64,000 nucleotides of DNA from positions 5,676,048 to 5,740,047 of the forward strand of contig NZ_CP012150.1 of the NCBI RefSeq assembly GCF_001187505.1, in the 5' to 3' direction. The translations under genes were made by a program, and so were the position numbers. The number at the start of each line of letters is the position of its first letter. Position 1 is the stretch's first letter. Below are positions 51,000 through 61,895 of the stretch, one piece after another. This stretch comes from Mycolicibacterium goodii. GTDB taxonomy: Bacteria; Actinomycetota; Actinomycetes; Mycobacteriales; Mycobacteriaceae. The notes under the pieces were generated by a model that worked only from the letters and a program-made list of their open reading frames with translations, ran no database searches and was not told the origin of the DNA.

Positions 51000-52490
51000 T
51001 CACGCCCGCAGCGTGGTGGACATGACCGGGCGGCGCGGCGCGCCGTGTTCGAGCAGGTCGAGGATCGCGCCGACGTCGAGATGGTCGGCGATCAGGTCGG
51101 CCATGAGGTCCAGTTGCGCGTCGCGGCGCGCGGCGACGTTCACGTCGTCGGCGACGACGAACCCGTCGCGCCCGGCCGCGGCGGCGACCTCGGTGATCCA
51201 CGCCCGCCGCAATGCGTCGTTGTCGAGCAGACCGTGCCAGTGCGTGCCGTAGACGGCGTCGCGACGCAGTCCGATACCGAGCCAGTCCGCCTCGGTGGCG
51301 CGCGCCACCCGACCGTGGTGGATCTCGTAGCCGTGCAGCGGGGTTTCCCAGTGCCGCAACGTCTTTTCATGGGCGAACTCGATGTCGGCGTCGAGCAGCC
51401 CGAGCCCCTCGACCCGGCCCGCCCGCGACTCGACGGCATCGTCGATTCGCCGGCACAGCATCTGGAATCCACCGCACACGCCGAGCACGGCCCGCCCTGC
51501 GGCGGCGTGCGCGGCGATGCCCGCGGCCAGGCCGCGGTCCCGTAGCCAGTGCAGATCGGTGACCGTCGACTTGCTGCCGGGGATCACCACGAGGTCGGCG
51601 TCCGCGAGGTCGGCGGCGTCGGTGACCCAGCGCACCACCACGCCCGGTTCACATGCGAGCGCCTCGATGTCGGTCGAGTTCGAGATGCGGGGCAGCCGGA
51701 TCGCCGCGACCGTGAGCTCCTGCTCGCCGTGCGGCGGCGCGGGCGTGCCGACCACTCCGCCGGGCCGCACCGACACCGAATCCTCGGTGTCGAGCCAGAT
51801 TTCGTCGTGGAACGGGATCACGCCGTAGGTCGGCCGTCCGGTGAGTTCGGCGAGCCGGCGCAGGCCGGGTTCGAGCAGTGCCGGATCACCGCGGAACTTG
51901 TTGACCACGAATCCGGCGATCAGCGCCTGATCGGCGGGCTCGAGCACCGCCACCGTGCCGTGCAGATGGGCGAGCAACCCGCCGCGGTCGATGTCGCCGA
52001 CGACGATCACGGGCAGGTCGGCGGCCCGCGCCAGGCCCATGTTCGCCAGGTCGGTCGCCCGTAGGTTGATCTCCGCGGGCGAGCCGGCACCCTCGCAGAT
52101 CACCGCGTCGAATTCGGCCCGCAGCGAAGCCAGTTCGTCGACCACCACGGCCGCGAGATGATCGCGGTGGTTGATGTAGTCGGCGGCGGCCACCGATCCG
52201 GTGACCTGACCGCGCACCACGAGTTGGGACGTGCGGTCACCGCCGGGTTTGAGCAGGATCGGGTTGAACCGCACGCTGGGCGACAGGCCTGCGGCGCGGG
52301 CCTGCATGGCCTGGGCGCGGCCGATCTCACCGCCCTCGACGGTCACCGCCGAGTTGTTCGACATGTTCTGCGCCTTGAACGGCGCCACCGACAGACCTTT
52401 GCGTGCCAGCAGCCGGCACAGGCCGCCGACGAGCATCGACTTGCCCGCGTCGGACGTGGTGCCCGCAACCAGCAGCGCGCCGGTGGTCAC
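51000..52490 (-). CDS. cobQ: Cobyric acid synthase
   Basis: 496 residues. The N-terminal P-loop amidase domain reads [21 protein letters not shown] and [13 protein letters not shown]; the C-terminal glutaminase has [10 protein letters not shown] and [11 protein letters not shown]. It amidates adenosylcobyrinic acid a,c-diamide at four side chains in cobalamin synthesis. The GTG start overlaps the map stop (GTGA). It fits the cobalt importer at the left of the window. Confidence 0.92.
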   Translation of the reverse strand: MTTGALLVAGTTSDAGKSMLVGGLCRLLARKGLSVAPFKAQNMSNNSAVTVEGGEIGRAQAMQARAAGLSPSVRFNPILLKPGGDRTSQLVVRGQVTGSVAAADYINHRDHLAAVVVDELASLRAEFDAVICEGAGSPAEINLRATDLANMGLARAADLPVIVVGDIDRGGLLAHLHGTVAVLEPADQALIAGFVVNKFRGDPALLEPGLRRLAELTGRPTYGVIPFHDEIWLDTEDSVSVRPGGVVGTPAPPHGEQELTVAAIRLPRISNSTDIEALACEPGVVVRWVTDAADLADADLVVIPGSKSTVTDLHWLRDRGLAAGIAAHAAAGRAVLGVCGGFQMLCRRIDDAVESRAGRVEGLGLLDADIEFAHEKTLRHWETPLHGYEIHHGRVARATEADWLGIGLRRDAVYGTHWHGLLDNDALRRAWITEVAAAAGRDGFVVADDVNVAARRDAQLDLMADLIADHLDVGAILDLLEHGAPRRPVMSTTLRA

Positions 52491-53344
52491 GGCTGGGTGA
52501 GGATCTCGGCGCCGTCCTCGGTGACCACCAGGGTGTGCTCGAACTGCGCGGTCCATTTGCCGTCGCTGGTGGCCACGGTCCAGCCGTCGTCCCAGATCTC
52601 GTAGTCCAGCGACCCGAGGTTGATCATGGGCTCGATGGTGAACGTCATACCGGGCTCGAGCACGGTCTCGACCGCCGGTTGATCGTAGTGCAGCACCACC
52701 AGGCCGTTGTGGAACGTGGTGCCGATGCCGTGGCCGGTGAAATCGCGAACCACGTTGTAGCCGAACCGGTTCGCGTACGCCTCGATGACCCGGCCGACGA
52801 CCGACAGGGCGCGTCCCGGCTTGACCGCCTTGATGGCGCGCATGGTCGCCTCGTGCGTGCGCTCGACGAGCAGGCGGTGCTCCTCGGCGACGTCACCCGC
52901 GAGGAACGTGGCATTGGTGTCGCCGTGCACGCCGTCGATGTAGGCCGTGACGTCGATGTTGACGATGTCCCCGTCCTCGATCACGGTCGAGTCGGGGATG
53001 CCGTGGCAGATGATCTCGTTGAGCGACGTGCAGCAGGACTTCGGAAAATCCTTGTAGCCCAACGTCGACGGGTAGGCACCGTGGTCGATCATGTACTCGT
53101 GGGCGATGCGGTCGAGTTCGTCGGTGGTGACACCGGGCGCGACGGCCCGGCCCGCCTCGGCGAGCGCGCCCGCCGCGATCCGGCCCGCCACCCGCATCTT
53201 CTCGATGACCTCGGGCGTCTGCACCCACGGTTCGCTGCCTTCGCGCACCGTCGGCTGCCACGCGTATTCGGGGCGTGGGATCGATTTGGGCACCGGACGG
53301 GTGGGCGAGAGCACGCCGGGGCGCAGGGCACTACGAACGGACAT
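52487..53344 (-). CDS. map: Methionine aminopeptidase (MapB)
   Basis: 285 residues with an N-terminal extension of about 40 residues typical of mycobacterial type 1c enzymes (a PxxP-type [15 protein letters not shown]). Metal ligands are in [22 protein letters not shown] (Asp), [11 protein letters not shown] (His) and FTIEPMI (Glu), with QFEHTLVVT at the end. The protein removes N-terminal Met. First gene of the map-cobQ pair. Confidence 0.93.
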   Translation of the reverse strand: MSVRSALRPGVLSPTRPVPKSIPRPEYAWQPTVREGSEPWVQTPEVIEKMRVAGRIAAGALAEAGRAVAPGVTTDELDRIAHEYMIDHGAYPSTLGYKDFPKSCCTSLNEIICHGIPDSTVIEDGDIVNIDVTAYIDGVHGDTNATFLAGDVAEEHRLLVERTHEATMRAIKAVKPGRALSVVGRVIEAYANRFGYNVVRDFTGHGIGTTFHNGLVVLHYDQPAVETVLEPGMTFTIEPMINLGSLDYEIWDDGWTVATSDGKWTAQFEHTLVVTEDGAEILTQP

Positions 53345-53493
53345 ACCGGTCAGGGTACCGATCGATGGGCCTCCCACCTGCATCAGGCGACGCACACCAC
53401 TGCGAAAATCCGACCCTGGCGCTTGTGAGGATGGCGTGACGCGTCGCCATGCCCACCTGGCCGACGCTCGACCGCGCGACCGCCTCGCCCGGT

Positions 53494-54081
53494 CTACGGC
53501 GTTCTGCCGCGACCGAACAGCCCTTTGCGCGGACCGCGGATGTCCACCGAACCGCACACCACCCGGCCGGTGAGGATCACATGCGGCGTCCCGTCCGCGG
53601 GTGCGTCCCGGCGGCGGTCGGTGGCACTGCCGACGATCACCTCGACGTCGTCGATGGACGCGCTCGCGCCGTCCGGCAACCGCATGTCCAGCGAGCCGAA
53701 TTTCATGTCGATCTCGATCACCACGATCGGCCCGGCGAACCGGGCGCGGGTGAGATCGAGATCCACCGAGCCCATGCGGCGCACCAGCGCGAGCCGCGTC
53801 GGCACCGTCCACTCGCCCTGACGCTTCAGCGATCCGAGCACCCCACGCAACTCGACCCGGTCGGCGGCCGAGGTGACGATGGCGCCGGGGCCGGGCAGGT
53901 CGCCGACGAGCGCGGCGAGGTCGGAGTGCATCCGCGCCTGCGAGACCAGCGCCGACCGCTCCTCGAACTCGGCGATGTCGATCAGTCCGAGCGCGACGGC
54001 GTTGTGGAGGCGGCGCAACGTCCCGTTGCGGTCGGCATCCGAAACCCGCATCTCCACGGACTGCTCATTGGTCCCCGTCAT
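53494..54081 (-). CDS. DUF1707 domain protein
   Basis: 195 residues. The N-terminal DUF1707 helix-rich domain ([36 protein letters not shown]) is followed by a beta-rich domain ([37 protein letters not shown]) like the LiaF/DUF2154-type C-terminal domain. No membrane helix is seen. It corresponds by position to the 194-residue protein between mapB and the penicillin-binding lipoprotein in M. tuberculosis. A role in envelope stress sensing is possible but unproven. The 149 bases before it (53345-53493) hold nothing that I recognise. Confidence 0.75.
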   Translation of the reverse strand: MTGTNEQSVEMRVSDADRNGTLRRLHNAVALGLIDIAEFEERSALVSQARMHSDLAALVGDLPGPGAIVTSAADRVELRGVLGSLKRQGEWTVPTRLALVRRMGSVDLDLTRARFAGPIVVIEIDMKFGSLDMRLPDGASASIDDVEVIVGSATDRRRDAPADGTPHVILTGRVVCGSVDIRGPRKGLFGRGRTP

Positions 54082-54128
54082 GGCGGTTTTCAGGTTACCG
54101 CCACGAAGCCGACGCGAGGGCCGGCCGA

Positions 54129-54176
54129 GATCAGACGCGCGATCAGACCTGCAGATCAGACGCCTGCAGATCAGAC
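54129..54176. repeat. Four copies of GATCAGAC
   Basis: The octamer occurs at 54129, 54141, 54154 and 54169 in the gap between the PBP stop and the DUF1707 gene, with the last two forming a 15-base tandem unit (CTGCAGATCAGACGC). The last copy overlaps the stop codon at 54171-54173. It could arise by slippage. Function unknown. Confidence 0.6.
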
Positions 54177-55991
54177 CAGGTAGTCGGCGGGCATGCTGTC
54201 GAACATGGCCTTGCACATGCGGACCGCGTACTCCGAACTGCCGCCGCCGACGATCAGCGCCGCGAACGCCAGATCTCCGCGATACCCCGCGAACCACGAG
54301 TGCGAGCCGCCCTCGAACTCGGCCTCCCCGGTCTTGCCGCGGACATCGCCGACGCCCTTGAGGTCCTTGGCGGTGCCGTTGGTGACGACCAACTGCATCA
54401 TCGGACGCAGCCCGTCGATCACCTTGGGGCTGATCGGGGTCGCCTGACCGTCGACGACGGTGTCCTGGCCCTCGATGAGGTGCGGCACCGGCGTACGCCC
54501 CGCCGCGACGGTCGCCGCGACCATGGCCATGCCGAACGGGCTCGCGAGCACCTTGCCCTGACCGAAACCGTCCTCGGTGCGCTCGGCGAGGTTCACCGTG
54601 GGCGGCACCGAGCCCGACACGGTCGGCAGGCCCGCGACCTGGTAGTCGAGGCCGAGTCCGTACTGCGCGGCGGCCTGTGTGAGCCCACGCGGGGGCATCC
54701 GGCTGGCGAGTTCGGCGAACGTCGTGTTGCACGAACTGGCGAACGCGCGCGACATCGGCACCACGCCGAGGTCGAACCCGCCGTAGTTGGGGACGGTGCG
54801 GTGGCCGATGTCGAGCTTGCCCGGGCAGCCGAGCAGCGTGTTCGGCGTGGCCATGTCGCGTTCGATGGCCGCCCCGGCGGTGACGATCTTGAACGTCGAG
54901 CCGGGCGGATACAGACCCATCGTCGCCAACGGGCCACCCGCGTCGGCGGCCGCGTTCTGCGCGACCGCCAGGATCTCCCCCGTCGACGGTTTGATCGCGA
55001 CGATCATCGCCTGCTTGCCGGTGATGTTGACGGCGTTCTGCGCCGCGTTCTGCACGGCGCGGTCCAGGCTGATGGTCACCGACGGCGCGGGTTGACCCGG
55101 CACCTCGTTGAGCACGTCGACGTCGACACCGTTCTGGTTGACCGTGACCACGCGCCAACCCGCCTCGCCGTCGAGCTTGTCGCTCACCGCCTTCTTGACC
55201 TCGTTGACGATCGCGGGCGCGAAAGTCTCGTCGGTGGGCAGCAATTCGGCCTGCGGCGTGACGACGACGCCGGCGAGACCGGCGATCGCGGGTGCCACCC
55301 GCTCGTGGTCGGACTGTCGCAGCGTGATGAGGCTCAACGGCTGCGCCGAGGAACTCGCCTGCTCGGCCAACCGCTGCGGATCCAGGCCGGGATCGAACGG
55401 GCGCAGCGCGTCGGCCACCGCGCGGGCCGCGGTCATCAGTCCGGCGCCCGCGGCCTTCGCGTCGAGCGCGTAGTGGTAGATCTGGCCGGGTACCAGCACA
55501 TCGGTTCCGCCACGCTCGTTCACCGACGCCCGCCGCGGCGGGTCGGCGCGCAGCGCGAACGTCTGGTGTTCGCCGAGTCGCGGATGCAGACCCGTTGCGC
55601 TCCAGCGCACTTCCCACCGGCCTTCGTCGCGCACCATGTTGAGCTGACCGTCATAGGTCCAGGTGCGGTTCTTGGGCAGATGCCACGTGTAGCGGTAGGC
55701 GACGCTGCCGGTGTCCTCGGAGTACTTCGAGCCGAGGATCTGTGCGTCGAGGCGCAGCGCCTGCAGCCCGTTCCACGCCTCGTTGAGCGCGGCCTCGGCG
55801 TCGGCCGGGCGGTCGGACAGTTCGGCGGCCTTCGCGGTGTCGCCGGTGGCCAGTGCCGCGAAGAACATCTCGGCGGCCGGTTCCGGTCCGTTGGGGCGCG
55901 GTGTACAACCGCTCAGCGCCGAGGCCGCCAGCACACCGACGAGGGCGAGGAGACCTGCGGTCCGTGTGACTGATGAGGTTCGAGTTGCCAT
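54171..55991 (-). CDS. Penicillin-binding lipoprotein
   Basis: 606 residues, matching the length of M. tuberculosis PbpLipo. Lipoprotein signal ASALSGCTP, an NTF2-like MecA-type N-terminal domain, a dimerisation region, then the transpeptidase with S-x-x-K (PGSTFKIV), S-x-N (ASSCNTTF) and K-T-G (RGKTGEAEF). It cross-links peptidoglycan outside the membrane. The start is ATG 55991. Upstream 115 bases to the TetR stop have no gene. Confidence 0.92.
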   Translation of the reverse strand: MATRTSSVTRTAGLLALVGVLAASALSGCTPRPNGPEPAAEMFFAALATGDTAKAAELSDRPADAEAALNEAWNGLQALRLDAQILGSKYSEDTGSVAYRYTWHLPKNRTWTYDGQLNMVRDEGRWEVRWSATGLHPRLGEHQTFALRADPPRRASVNERGGTDVLVPGQIYHYALDAKAAGAGLMTAARAVADALRPFDPGLDPQRLAEQASSSAQPLSLITLRQSDHERVAPAIAGLAGVVVTPQAELLPTDETFAPAIVNEVKKAVSDKLDGEAGWRVVTVNQNGVDVDVLNEVPGQPAPSVTISLDRAVQNAAQNAVNITGKQAMIVAIKPSTGEILAVAQNAAADAGGPLATMGLYPPGSTFKIVTAGAAIERDMATPNTLLGCPGKLDIGHRTVPNYGGFDLGVVPMSRAFASSCNTTFAELASRMPPRGLTQAAAQYGLGLDYQVAGLPTVSGSVPPTVNLAERTEDGFGQGKVLASPFGMAMVAATVAAGRTPVPHLIEGQDTVVDGQATPISPKVIDGLRPMMQLVVTNGTAKDLKGVGDVRGKTGEAEFEGGSHSWFAGYRGDLAFAALIVGGGSSEYAVRMCKAMFDSMPADYLV

Positions 55992-56106
55992 TGAGACAGA
56001 TGGTAAGAACGATGCGGACGGTTTCTTCGGAGGCGCACCGATACCGGATCGAGACGACCGCGATGTGGTCCGGTGATCTACTCCCCGGCGGCAGCACGGG
56101 CACCGG

Positions 56107-56715
56107 TCAGATGTCGAGCCCGCGCAGCACGATTTCCAGGCCGCGCCGGAACTCGTCGTCGGCGCTGACTCCGCGCGCCACGGTTGCGGTCTCCGACAGC
56201 ATCGGGAACTTCTCGGCGGGCAGTTCGGCGAGCGCCTGCGTGCCCGGACCGGACAACGGGCTGTGATGCGCGACCTCCAGCGCGCCGAACACGTGGGCGA
56301 GCAGCGCCCGGAACGCGTACACGCGCCGCTTGCCGGTGTATCCGGCATCGGCGAGCACGCCCAGCACCACCTCACCCCACCGCATCGAGGCCGGTACGTG
56401 GTGGCGGTGCGCGAGCATCAGGGGCACCACGGCCGGATGGTGTGTGGTCGCGTCGCGCACGCGTTCGGCCAGCACCAGGATCCGGTGCCGCGCAGAACCG
56501 CCCGGCACCGACAGGTCGACCGCCTCGAGCACCAGGTCGACCACCATCGCCTCGAGCTCGGCGCGGTCGGCGACGTAGCGGTACAGCGACATCGTGCCGA
56601 TCCCGAGTCGGCGGGCGACCGTGCGCATCGACAGCGCGGCCAGGCCGTCGGCGTCGACGACCTCGAGCGCGGCGGCGGCGATCTGCGGGCGGCTCAGTGA
56701 GCGTTGGCGTGGCAT
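56107..56715 (-). CDS. TetR-family regulator
   Basis: 202 residues. The N-terminal helix-turn-helix is LGIGTMSLYRYVADRAELEAMVVD; the C-terminal domain is the TetR_C type with many His (DATTHHPAVVPLMLAHRHHVP). The start is ATG 56715. It diverges from a thioredoxin-fold gene, and the 77-base gap contains inverted repeats, so it probably controls both. Confidence 0.85.
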   Translation of the reverse strand: MPRQRSLSRPQIAAAALEVVDADGLAALSMRTVARRLGIGTMSLYRYVADRAELEAMVVDLVLEAVDLSVPGGSARHRILVLAERVRDATTHHPAVVPLMLAHRHHVPASMRWGEVVLGVLADAGYTGKRRVYAFRALLAHVFGALEVAHHSPLSGPGTQALAELPAEKFPMLSETATVARGVSADDEFRRGLEIVLRGLDI

Positions 56716-56725
56716 GACGTTGACA

Positions 56726-56772
56726 GCGTACGCCGTACGCCATAGCGTTGGCGTAAGCGTACACTGCACGCT
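56726..56772. promoter_or_regulatory. Inverted repeats between TetR and peroxiredoxin-like genes
   Basis: GCGTAC-GCC-GTACGC (56726-56740) has perfect 6-base arms; AGCGT-N7-ACGCT (56756-56772) is a second one. Both share the GCGTA/TACGC unit. TetR-type operators often come in such pairs in divergent gaps. Confidence 0.65.
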
Positions 56773-56792
56773 AACGAAGCCGAGGAGTTGCC

Positions 56793-57332
56793 ATGCCCCC
56801 ACCTACCATCATTGCCAGGAATGAATTCCGCAGCGTCACAGGTGAACTCGTGCCAGTGCCGGATCCGCAGCGGCTGGTGCACCTGCAGTTCCGCCGGTTC
56901 GCCGGGTGCCCGATCTGCAATCTGCATCTGCGGTCGTTCGTCTCACGCCACGACGAGATCGAGCGTGCGTCGATCCGCGAGGTCGTGTTCTTCCACTCCC
57001 CCGCCGACGAGTTGGCCCACCACACTGCCGATCTGCCGTTCGCGACGGTGGCCGATCCGGACAAGGTGGTATACCGCAGATTCGGTGTCGAGGCGGGCGC
57101 GCGGGCCCTGCTCGATCCCCGGAGCTGGCCCGCGATCGTGCGCGGCGGCGCGCTGACCACGCTGGGACGCTTCCGCGCCCCGGCGCTGCGGCCCTCCGGC
57201 GGCCGACTGGGCCTGCCCGCGGATTTCCTCATCGCACCGGACGGCACCGTGCTGGCGGCCAAGTACGGACGGCATGCCGACGATCAGTGGTCGGTCGACG
57301 AGGTGCTGCAGCACGCCGCGCAGCAGCGGTGA
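56793..57332 (+). CDS. Peroxiredoxin-like AhpC/TSA-fold protein
   Basis: 179 residues with a thioredoxin fold: LQFRRFAGCPICNLHLRSF has C-x-x-C where peroxiredoxin-like 2 proteins hold their redox Cys pair. Later DFLIAPDGTVLAAKYGRHADDQW matches the family. Cytoplasmic, no signal peptide. Divergent from the TetR gene. It is a candidate for peroxide or disulfide handling under TetR control. Confidence 0.82.
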   Translation: MPPPTIIARNEFRSVTGELVPVPDPQRLVHLQFRRFAGCPICNLHLRSFVSRHDEIERASIREVVFFHSPADELAHHTADLPFATVADPDKVVYRRFGVEAGARALLDPRSWPAIVRGGALTTLGRFRAPALRPSGGRLGLPADFLIAPDGTVLAAKYGRHADDQWSVDEVLQHAAQQR

Positions 57333-57339
57333 GGCAGCG

Positions 57340-58194
57340 TCAGTCCAGCAGCACCGTGGCGAAGGTGCCGACCTGCTCGAAACCGATGCGCGCGTAGGTG
57401 GCCCGCGCCACGGTGTTGTAGTCGTTGACGTAGAGGCTCGCGGTGCGCCCGCCGGCGACCACCGCGGCCGCCAGTGCGGCGGTGCCTGCCGTGCCCAGGC
57501 CGTGACCGCGCCACTCGGGGTGCACCCACACGCCCTGGATCTGTCCGACCGCAGGTGACTGGGAGCCCACCTCGGCCTTGAACACCACCTCGCCGCGTTC
57601 GAACCGGGCCCATGCGCGCCCCGCCGCGATCAGACCGGCGATGCGGCGGCGGTAGCCGCGCCCGCCGTCACCCACACGCGGGTCGACACCGACCTCGCCG
57701 ATGAACATGTCGATGGCCGCCACCAGGTAGGCGTCGATCTGCTCCATGCGCACGGGCCGTACCGCGGGGTCGATCGCGCACTGCGGCATGGTGTTCAACG
57801 CCATCAGCGGCTGCTGGGCGCGCACGTCGCGCGCCGGACCCCACAACGTCTGCAGCCGCTCCCACATCGGCAGCACCAACTCGGCGCGCCCGACCAACGA
57901 CGAGCACCGTCGCGCCATGCTCATGGCCTTGTCGGAGAAGGCTTTCAGATCGTCGAGGCTGCCGCGCAGCGGAATCATGTTGGGCCCGGCGTAACACAGC
58001 GACTCGCCGGGGTTGCGCCGCGTCCAGAGCTCACCGCCGATGGCCCCGGGCTCGGCGCCGAACTCGGCAACCCTCGCGGCCACCATGCAGCCGGCCACCG
58101 GATCCTCGTCCAGAACACGCATCACCGCGGCGGTGTCGCGCACCACGGACACCCGTCGTTCGTCGACCAGACGGAATAGGGGTGGCGCCGACAT
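57340..58194 (-). CDS. GNAT-family acetyltransferase
   Basis: 284 residues, the same length as its M. tuberculosis counterpart next to gcpE. The DUF4081-type N-terminal half is followed by a GNAT domain with IQGVWVHPEWRGHGLGTAGTAALAAAVV and ASLYVNDYNTVARATYARIGF. The start is ATG 58194 (MSAPPLF); a TTG seven codons upstream is less likely. Substrate unknown; conserved next to ispG-rip1-dxr. Confidence 0.87.
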   Translation of the reverse strand: MSAPPLFRLVDERRVSVVRDTAAVMRVLDEDPVAGCMVAARVAEFGAEPGAIGGELWTRRNPGESLCYAGPNMIPLRGSLDDLKAFSDKAMSMARRCSSLVGRAELVLPMWERLQTLWGPARDVRAQQPLMALNTMPQCAIDPAVRPVRMEQIDAYLVAAIDMFIGEVGVDPRVGDGGRGYRRRIAGLIAAGRAWARFERGEVVFKAEVGSQSPAVGQIQGVWVHPEWRGHGLGTAGTAALAAAVVAGGRTASLYVNDYNTVARATYARIGFEQVGTFATVLLD

Positions 58195-58252
58195 CCGGTG
58201 ACTCTCTCTGCTCAACCCGAGGGTGTGGTGACCCGCCTCACAGGGTCGTCAC

Positions 58253-59407
58253 TCAGCTTACGGTCACCATCGGCGAACCGCTCGCATCATCTGATCCTCG
58301 TTCTTCGGCGAGCCGCATGGCCTCTTCGATGAGTGTCTCCACGATCTGGGCCTCGGGCACGGTCTTGATGACCTCGCCCTTGACGAAGATCTGGCCCTTG
58401 CCGTTGCCGGAGGCCACACCGAGATCGGCCTCGCGGGCCTCACCGGGTCCGTTGACCACGCAACCCATCACGGCGACCCGCAGCGGGACATCCAGACCGT
58501 CCAGACCCGCGGTGACCGCGTTGGCCAGCGTGTAGACATCGACCTGGGCGCGTCCGCACGACGGGCACGACACGATCTCCAGTCCGCGCGGCCGCAGGTT
58601 CAGCGATTCCAGGATCTGGTTGCCGACCTTGACCTCCTCGGCCGGCGGCGCCGACAGCGACACCCGGATGGTGTCGCCGATGCCCTTGGACAGCAACGCC
58701 CCGAACGCGACCGCCGACTTGATGGTGCCCTGGAACGCCGGGCCCGCCTCGGTGACACCGAGGTGCAGCGGATAGTCGCACTGCGCGGCGAGCTGCTCGT
58801 AGGCCGCGACCATGATCACCGGATCGTTGTGCTTGACGCTGATCTTGATGTCGCCGAAGCCGTGCTCCTCGAACAGCGAGGCCTCCCACAGCGCCGATTC
58901 CACCAGCGCCTCGGGGGTGGCCTTGCCGTACTTCTCCAAAAATCGCTTGTCCAGCGAGCCCGCGTTGACGCCGATGCGGATCGGGATGCCCGCATCCCCG
59001 GCGGCCTTGGCGACCTCCTTCACCCGGCCGTCGAACTCCTTGATGTTGCCCGGATTCACCCGCACCGCGGCACATCCCGCGTCGATCGCGGCGAAGATGT
59101 ACTTGGGCTGGAAGTGGATGTCGGCGATCACCGGGATCTGGCTGTGCCGCGCGATCTCGGCGAGCGCATCGGCGTCCTCCTGACGCGGGCACGCCACCCG
59201 CACGATGTCACAACCCGACGCGGTCAGCTCGGCGATCTGCTGCAGCGTGGAGTTGACGTCGTGGGTCTTGGTGGTGCACATGGACTGCACCGCGATGGGA
59301 TGCTCGCTGCCCACCCCGACACCACCCACGTCGAGCTGTCGGGTCTTGCGCCGGGGCGCCAGCGTGGGCGGCGGTGGAGCCGGCATACCCAGACCGATGG
59401 ATGTCAC
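58253..59407 (-). CDS. ispG: 4-hydroxy-3-methylbut-2-enyl diphosphate synthase
   Basis: 384 residues (GcpE). The [4Fe-4S] ligands are in [11 protein letters not shown] and [14 protein letters not shown]; the TIM barrel contains [17 protein letters not shown] and RVNPGN. It makes HMBPP in the MEP isoprenoid pathway. The GTG start has GAGGAG with a 7-base spacer. Clustered with dxr, the second MEP enzyme. Confidence 0.95.
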   Translation of the reverse strand: MTSIGLGMPAPPPPTLAPRRKTRQLDVGGVGVGSEHPIAVQSMCTTKTHDVNSTLQQIAELTASGCDIVRVACPRQEDADALAEIARHSQIPVIADIHFQPKYIFAAIDAGCAAVRVNPGNIKEFDGRVKEVAKAAGDAGIPIRIGVNAGSLDKRFLEKYGKATPEALVESALWEASLFEEHGFGDIKISVKHNDPVIMVAAYEQLAAQCDYPLHLGVTEAGPAFQGTIKSAVAFGALLSKGIGDTIRVSLSAPPAEEVKVGNQILESLNLRPRGLEIVSCPSCGRAQVDVYTLANAVTAGLDGLDVPLRVAVMGCVVNGPGEAREADLGVASGNGKGQIFVKGEVIKTVPEAQIVETLIEEAMRLAEERGSDDASGSPMVTVS

Positions 59408-59425
59408 AGTGTTTCTCCTCGAAGG

Positions 59426-60646
59426 CTATTGGAAGATGCTCAAGGGGTTGACCAGGTCCGCGGTCACGGTCAGCAGCATGTAACCGGCCACCACCGCGAG
59501 CACCACGTAGGTGGCGGGCATGAGCTTGAGGTAGTTGACCGGACCCGCGGCGACCATGCCGCGCGCCGAGCGGATCATGTTGCGGATCTTCTCGTAGGTG
59601 GCCACCGCGATGTGGCCACCGTCGAACGGCAGCAGCGGCACCAGGTTGATCGCGCCGAGCACGAAGTTCAGCTGCGCCAGGAAGAACCAGAACGCCACCC
59701 ACAGCCCGGCGTCGACGGTCTCGCCGCCGATGATGCTGGCGCCGACGACGCTGATGGGCGTCTCCTTGTCCCGTTCGCCACCGCCGATGGCCTCCACCAG
59801 GGCGCCGATCTTGGTGGGGATCTTCGCCAGCGACTTGCCGAGTTCGACCGCGAGGTCACCGGTGAACGCGAACGTCGCGGGCACCGCGGTGACCGGGTTG
59901 TACTGGGTGGGCGGTTGCACCGGCACCGCGCTGACCCCGATCGCGCCGACCGTGCTCGGCGCCGACGCGTCGGCGCTGGTGAAGCGCTGCGTCTGGGTGA
60001 CGTCGACGACGGTGTCCATCAGGCGCCCGTCGCGTTTGAACTCGATGGTGACCGGACCGTCGAGTTTGCGGACCGCCGCGGCCATCCCGGCGAAATCCTT
60101 GACCTCGGTGTCGCCCACCTTGACGATCTCGTCGCCTGCCTTCAGGCCCGCGAGTGCCGCCGGTCCCGGGCCGGTGCACTCGCCCATCTTCTCGAGGCTG
60201 ATCTGCGGTGCGACGCAACCGGTCTCGCCGACGATGGCGGTGGTGGGCTGGTGCAGGTTGGGCAGACCCCACACGATCGCGATGCCGTAGAGCAGCACCA
60301 GGCCGATGACGAAGTTCATCGCGGGGCCGGCGAACAGCACGGCGACGCGCTTCCACACCTTCTGCTTGTACATCGCATAGGGGCGATCCTCGGGGGCGAT
60401 CTCGTCGACCGACGTCATGCCCGCGATGTCGCAGAACCCGCCCAGCGGGATCGCCTTGATGCCGTACTCGGTGGAACCGAGGCGGTTGGCCCGGCGCGTC
60501 GACCACAGGGTCGGGCCGAACCCGACGAAGTACCGACGGACCTTCATCCCGGTGGCGCGCGCCACCCACATGTGGCCGCATTCGTGCAGAGCCACTGAAA
60601 CCAGGATGGCCAGTGCGAACAGCACGATGCCGATTCCGAACATCAT
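59426..60646 (-). CDS. rip1: Site-2 intramembrane protease Rip1
   Basis: 406 residues. The zinc motif HECGH at 21-25 lies in the first membrane helix, a PDZ domain spans about 120-210 ([14 protein letters not shown]), and the third ligand is in [12 protein letters not shown]. It cuts anti-sigma factors and controls envelope gene expression in mycobacteria. The ATG overlaps the dxr stop. Confidence 0.94.
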   Translation of the reverse strand: MMFGIGIVLFALAILVSVALHECGHMWVARATGMKVRRYFVGFGPTLWSTRRANRLGSTEYGIKAIPLGGFCDIAGMTSVDEIAPEDRPYAMYKQKVWKRVAVLFAGPAMNFVIGLVLLYGIAIVWGLPNLHQPTTAIVGETGCVAPQISLEKMGECTGPGPAALAGLKAGDEIVKVGDTEVKDFAGMAAAVRKLDGPVTIEFKRDGRLMDTVVDVTQTQRFTSADASAPSTVGAIGVSAVPVQPPTQYNPVTAVPATFAFTGDLAVELGKSLAKIPTKIGALVEAIGGGERDKETPISVVGASIIGGETVDAGLWVAFWFFLAQLNFVLGAINLVPLLPFDGGHIAVATYEKIRNMIRSARGMVAAGPVNYLKLMPATYVVLAVVAGYMLLTVTADLVNPLSIFQ

Positions 60647-61848
60647 TTGGTGACGAGCCCTCTTCTGACGGATTTCCGCTCGACGACCCGCCCGGCCTGC
60701 TCCCGGGCCCAGCGTTGTGCGTCGAGTACGTCATCCACGGTAGCCGGTTCGGCGGCCCACTGGTCGGCAGCGTGCAACACGTCACCCACGGTCTCGACGA
60801 TGTCGGGGAACCCGATGCGGCCGTCGAGGAACGCCGCGGCGGCCTCCTCGTTGGCCGAGTTGTAGACCGCGGTGAGGCAGCCGCCCCGTTTTCCGGCATG
60901 TCGTGCCAGGTCCACGGCGGGAAACACCTCGTTGTCCAGCGGCAGGAACTCCCACGTCGACGCGGTGGAGAAGTCGCAGGCCGCGGCGGCGCCGGGAATG
61001 CGGTCGGGCCAGCCGAGGGCCAGCGCGATCGGCAGTTTCATATCGGGCGGGCTGGCCTGGGCCAGTGTCGAACCGTCGGTGAACGTCGCCATCGAGTGCA
61101 CGATCGACTGCGGATGGACCACGACGTCGATGTCGTCGTAGTCGACGCCGAACAGCAGGTGGGTCTCGATGAGCTCGAGTCCCTTGTTGACCAGGGTCGC
61201 CGAGTTGAGCGTGTTCATCGGGCCCATCGACCACGTCGGGTGTTTGCCGGCCTGCTCGGGCGTGACGGACTTGAGGTCCTCGGCCGACCAGCCGAGGAAC
61301 GGGCCACCGGAGGCCGTCAGCACGATTTTCGCCAGTTCGGCGGTGCTGCCGCCGCGCAGGCACTGCGCCATCGCGGAGTGCTCGGAGTCCACCGGCACGA
61401 TCTGTCCCGGCGCGGCGGCCTTGAGCACGAGCGGCCCACCCGCGACCAGGGACTCCTTGTTGGCCAGCGCCAACCGCGCGCCGGTGGCCAGCGCCGCGAG
61501 TGTGGGCTGCAAACCCAGCGCCCCGACCAACGCGTTGAGCACGACGTCGGCTTCGGTGTTCTGCACCAGCCGGGTCGCGGCGCCGGGCCCGGTGTAGGGC
61601 ACGTCGCCGATGGCGTCGGCGGCGGCCGGGTCGGCGACCGCGATGTCGGCGACGCCGGTCTGCGCGCGCTGGGCGGCCAGCAGATCCGGGTTACCGCCGC
61701 CCGCGGCCAGGCCGACGACCTCGAACCGGTCCGGGTTGGCGGCGATCACCTCCAGCGCCTGGGTGCCGATGGAGCCGGTGCTGCCGAGGATCAGCACGCG
61801 CTGCCGCTTGGAGGTGCCGTGTTCGCCGGATGCGGCTGATGTGGTCAC
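60643..61848 (-). CDS. dxr: 1-deoxy-D-xylulose 5-phosphate reductoisomerase
   Basis: 401 residues (IspC). NADPH site [18 protein letters not shown], metal and substrate residues in [13 protein letters not shown], the flexible loop around [24 protein letters not shown], and [15 protein letters not shown]. The GTG start at 61848 is chosen because upstream sequence in the frame is antisense-like. First of dxr-rip1-ispG. Confidence 0.95.
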   Translation of the reverse strand: MTTSAASGEHGTSKRQRVLILGSTGSIGTQALEVIAANPDRFEVVGLAAGGGNPDLLAAQRAQTGVADIAVADPAAADAIGDVPYTGPGAATRLVQNTEADVVLNALVGALGLQPTLAALATGARLALANKESLVAGGPLVLKAAAPGQIVPVDSEHSAMAQCLRGGSTAELAKIVLTASGGPFLGWSAEDLKSVTPEQAGKHPTWSMGPMNTLNSATLVNKGLELIETHLLFGVDYDDIDVVVHPQSIVHSMATFTDGSTLAQASPPDMKLPIALALGWPDRIPGAAAACDFSTASTWEFLPLDNEVFPAVDLARHAGKRGGCLTAVYNSANEEAAAAFLDGRIGFPDIVETVGDVLHAADQWAAEPATVDDVLDAQRWAREQAGRVVERKSVRRGLVTK

Positions 61849-61895
61849 TGATTCATTGTGCCGCGTGGGTTGTGACGATCGGGCAGCATGGGCCA

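Noticed and set aside
54300..55973. A 557-codon plus-strand frame over the PBP gene
   Set aside because: Antisense to a well-supported penicillin-binding protein and without recognisable domains.
58763..60598. A 611-codon plus-strand frame over ispG and rip1
   Set aside because: Antisense shadow with Asp, His and Arg bias typical of reversed high-GC coding sequence.
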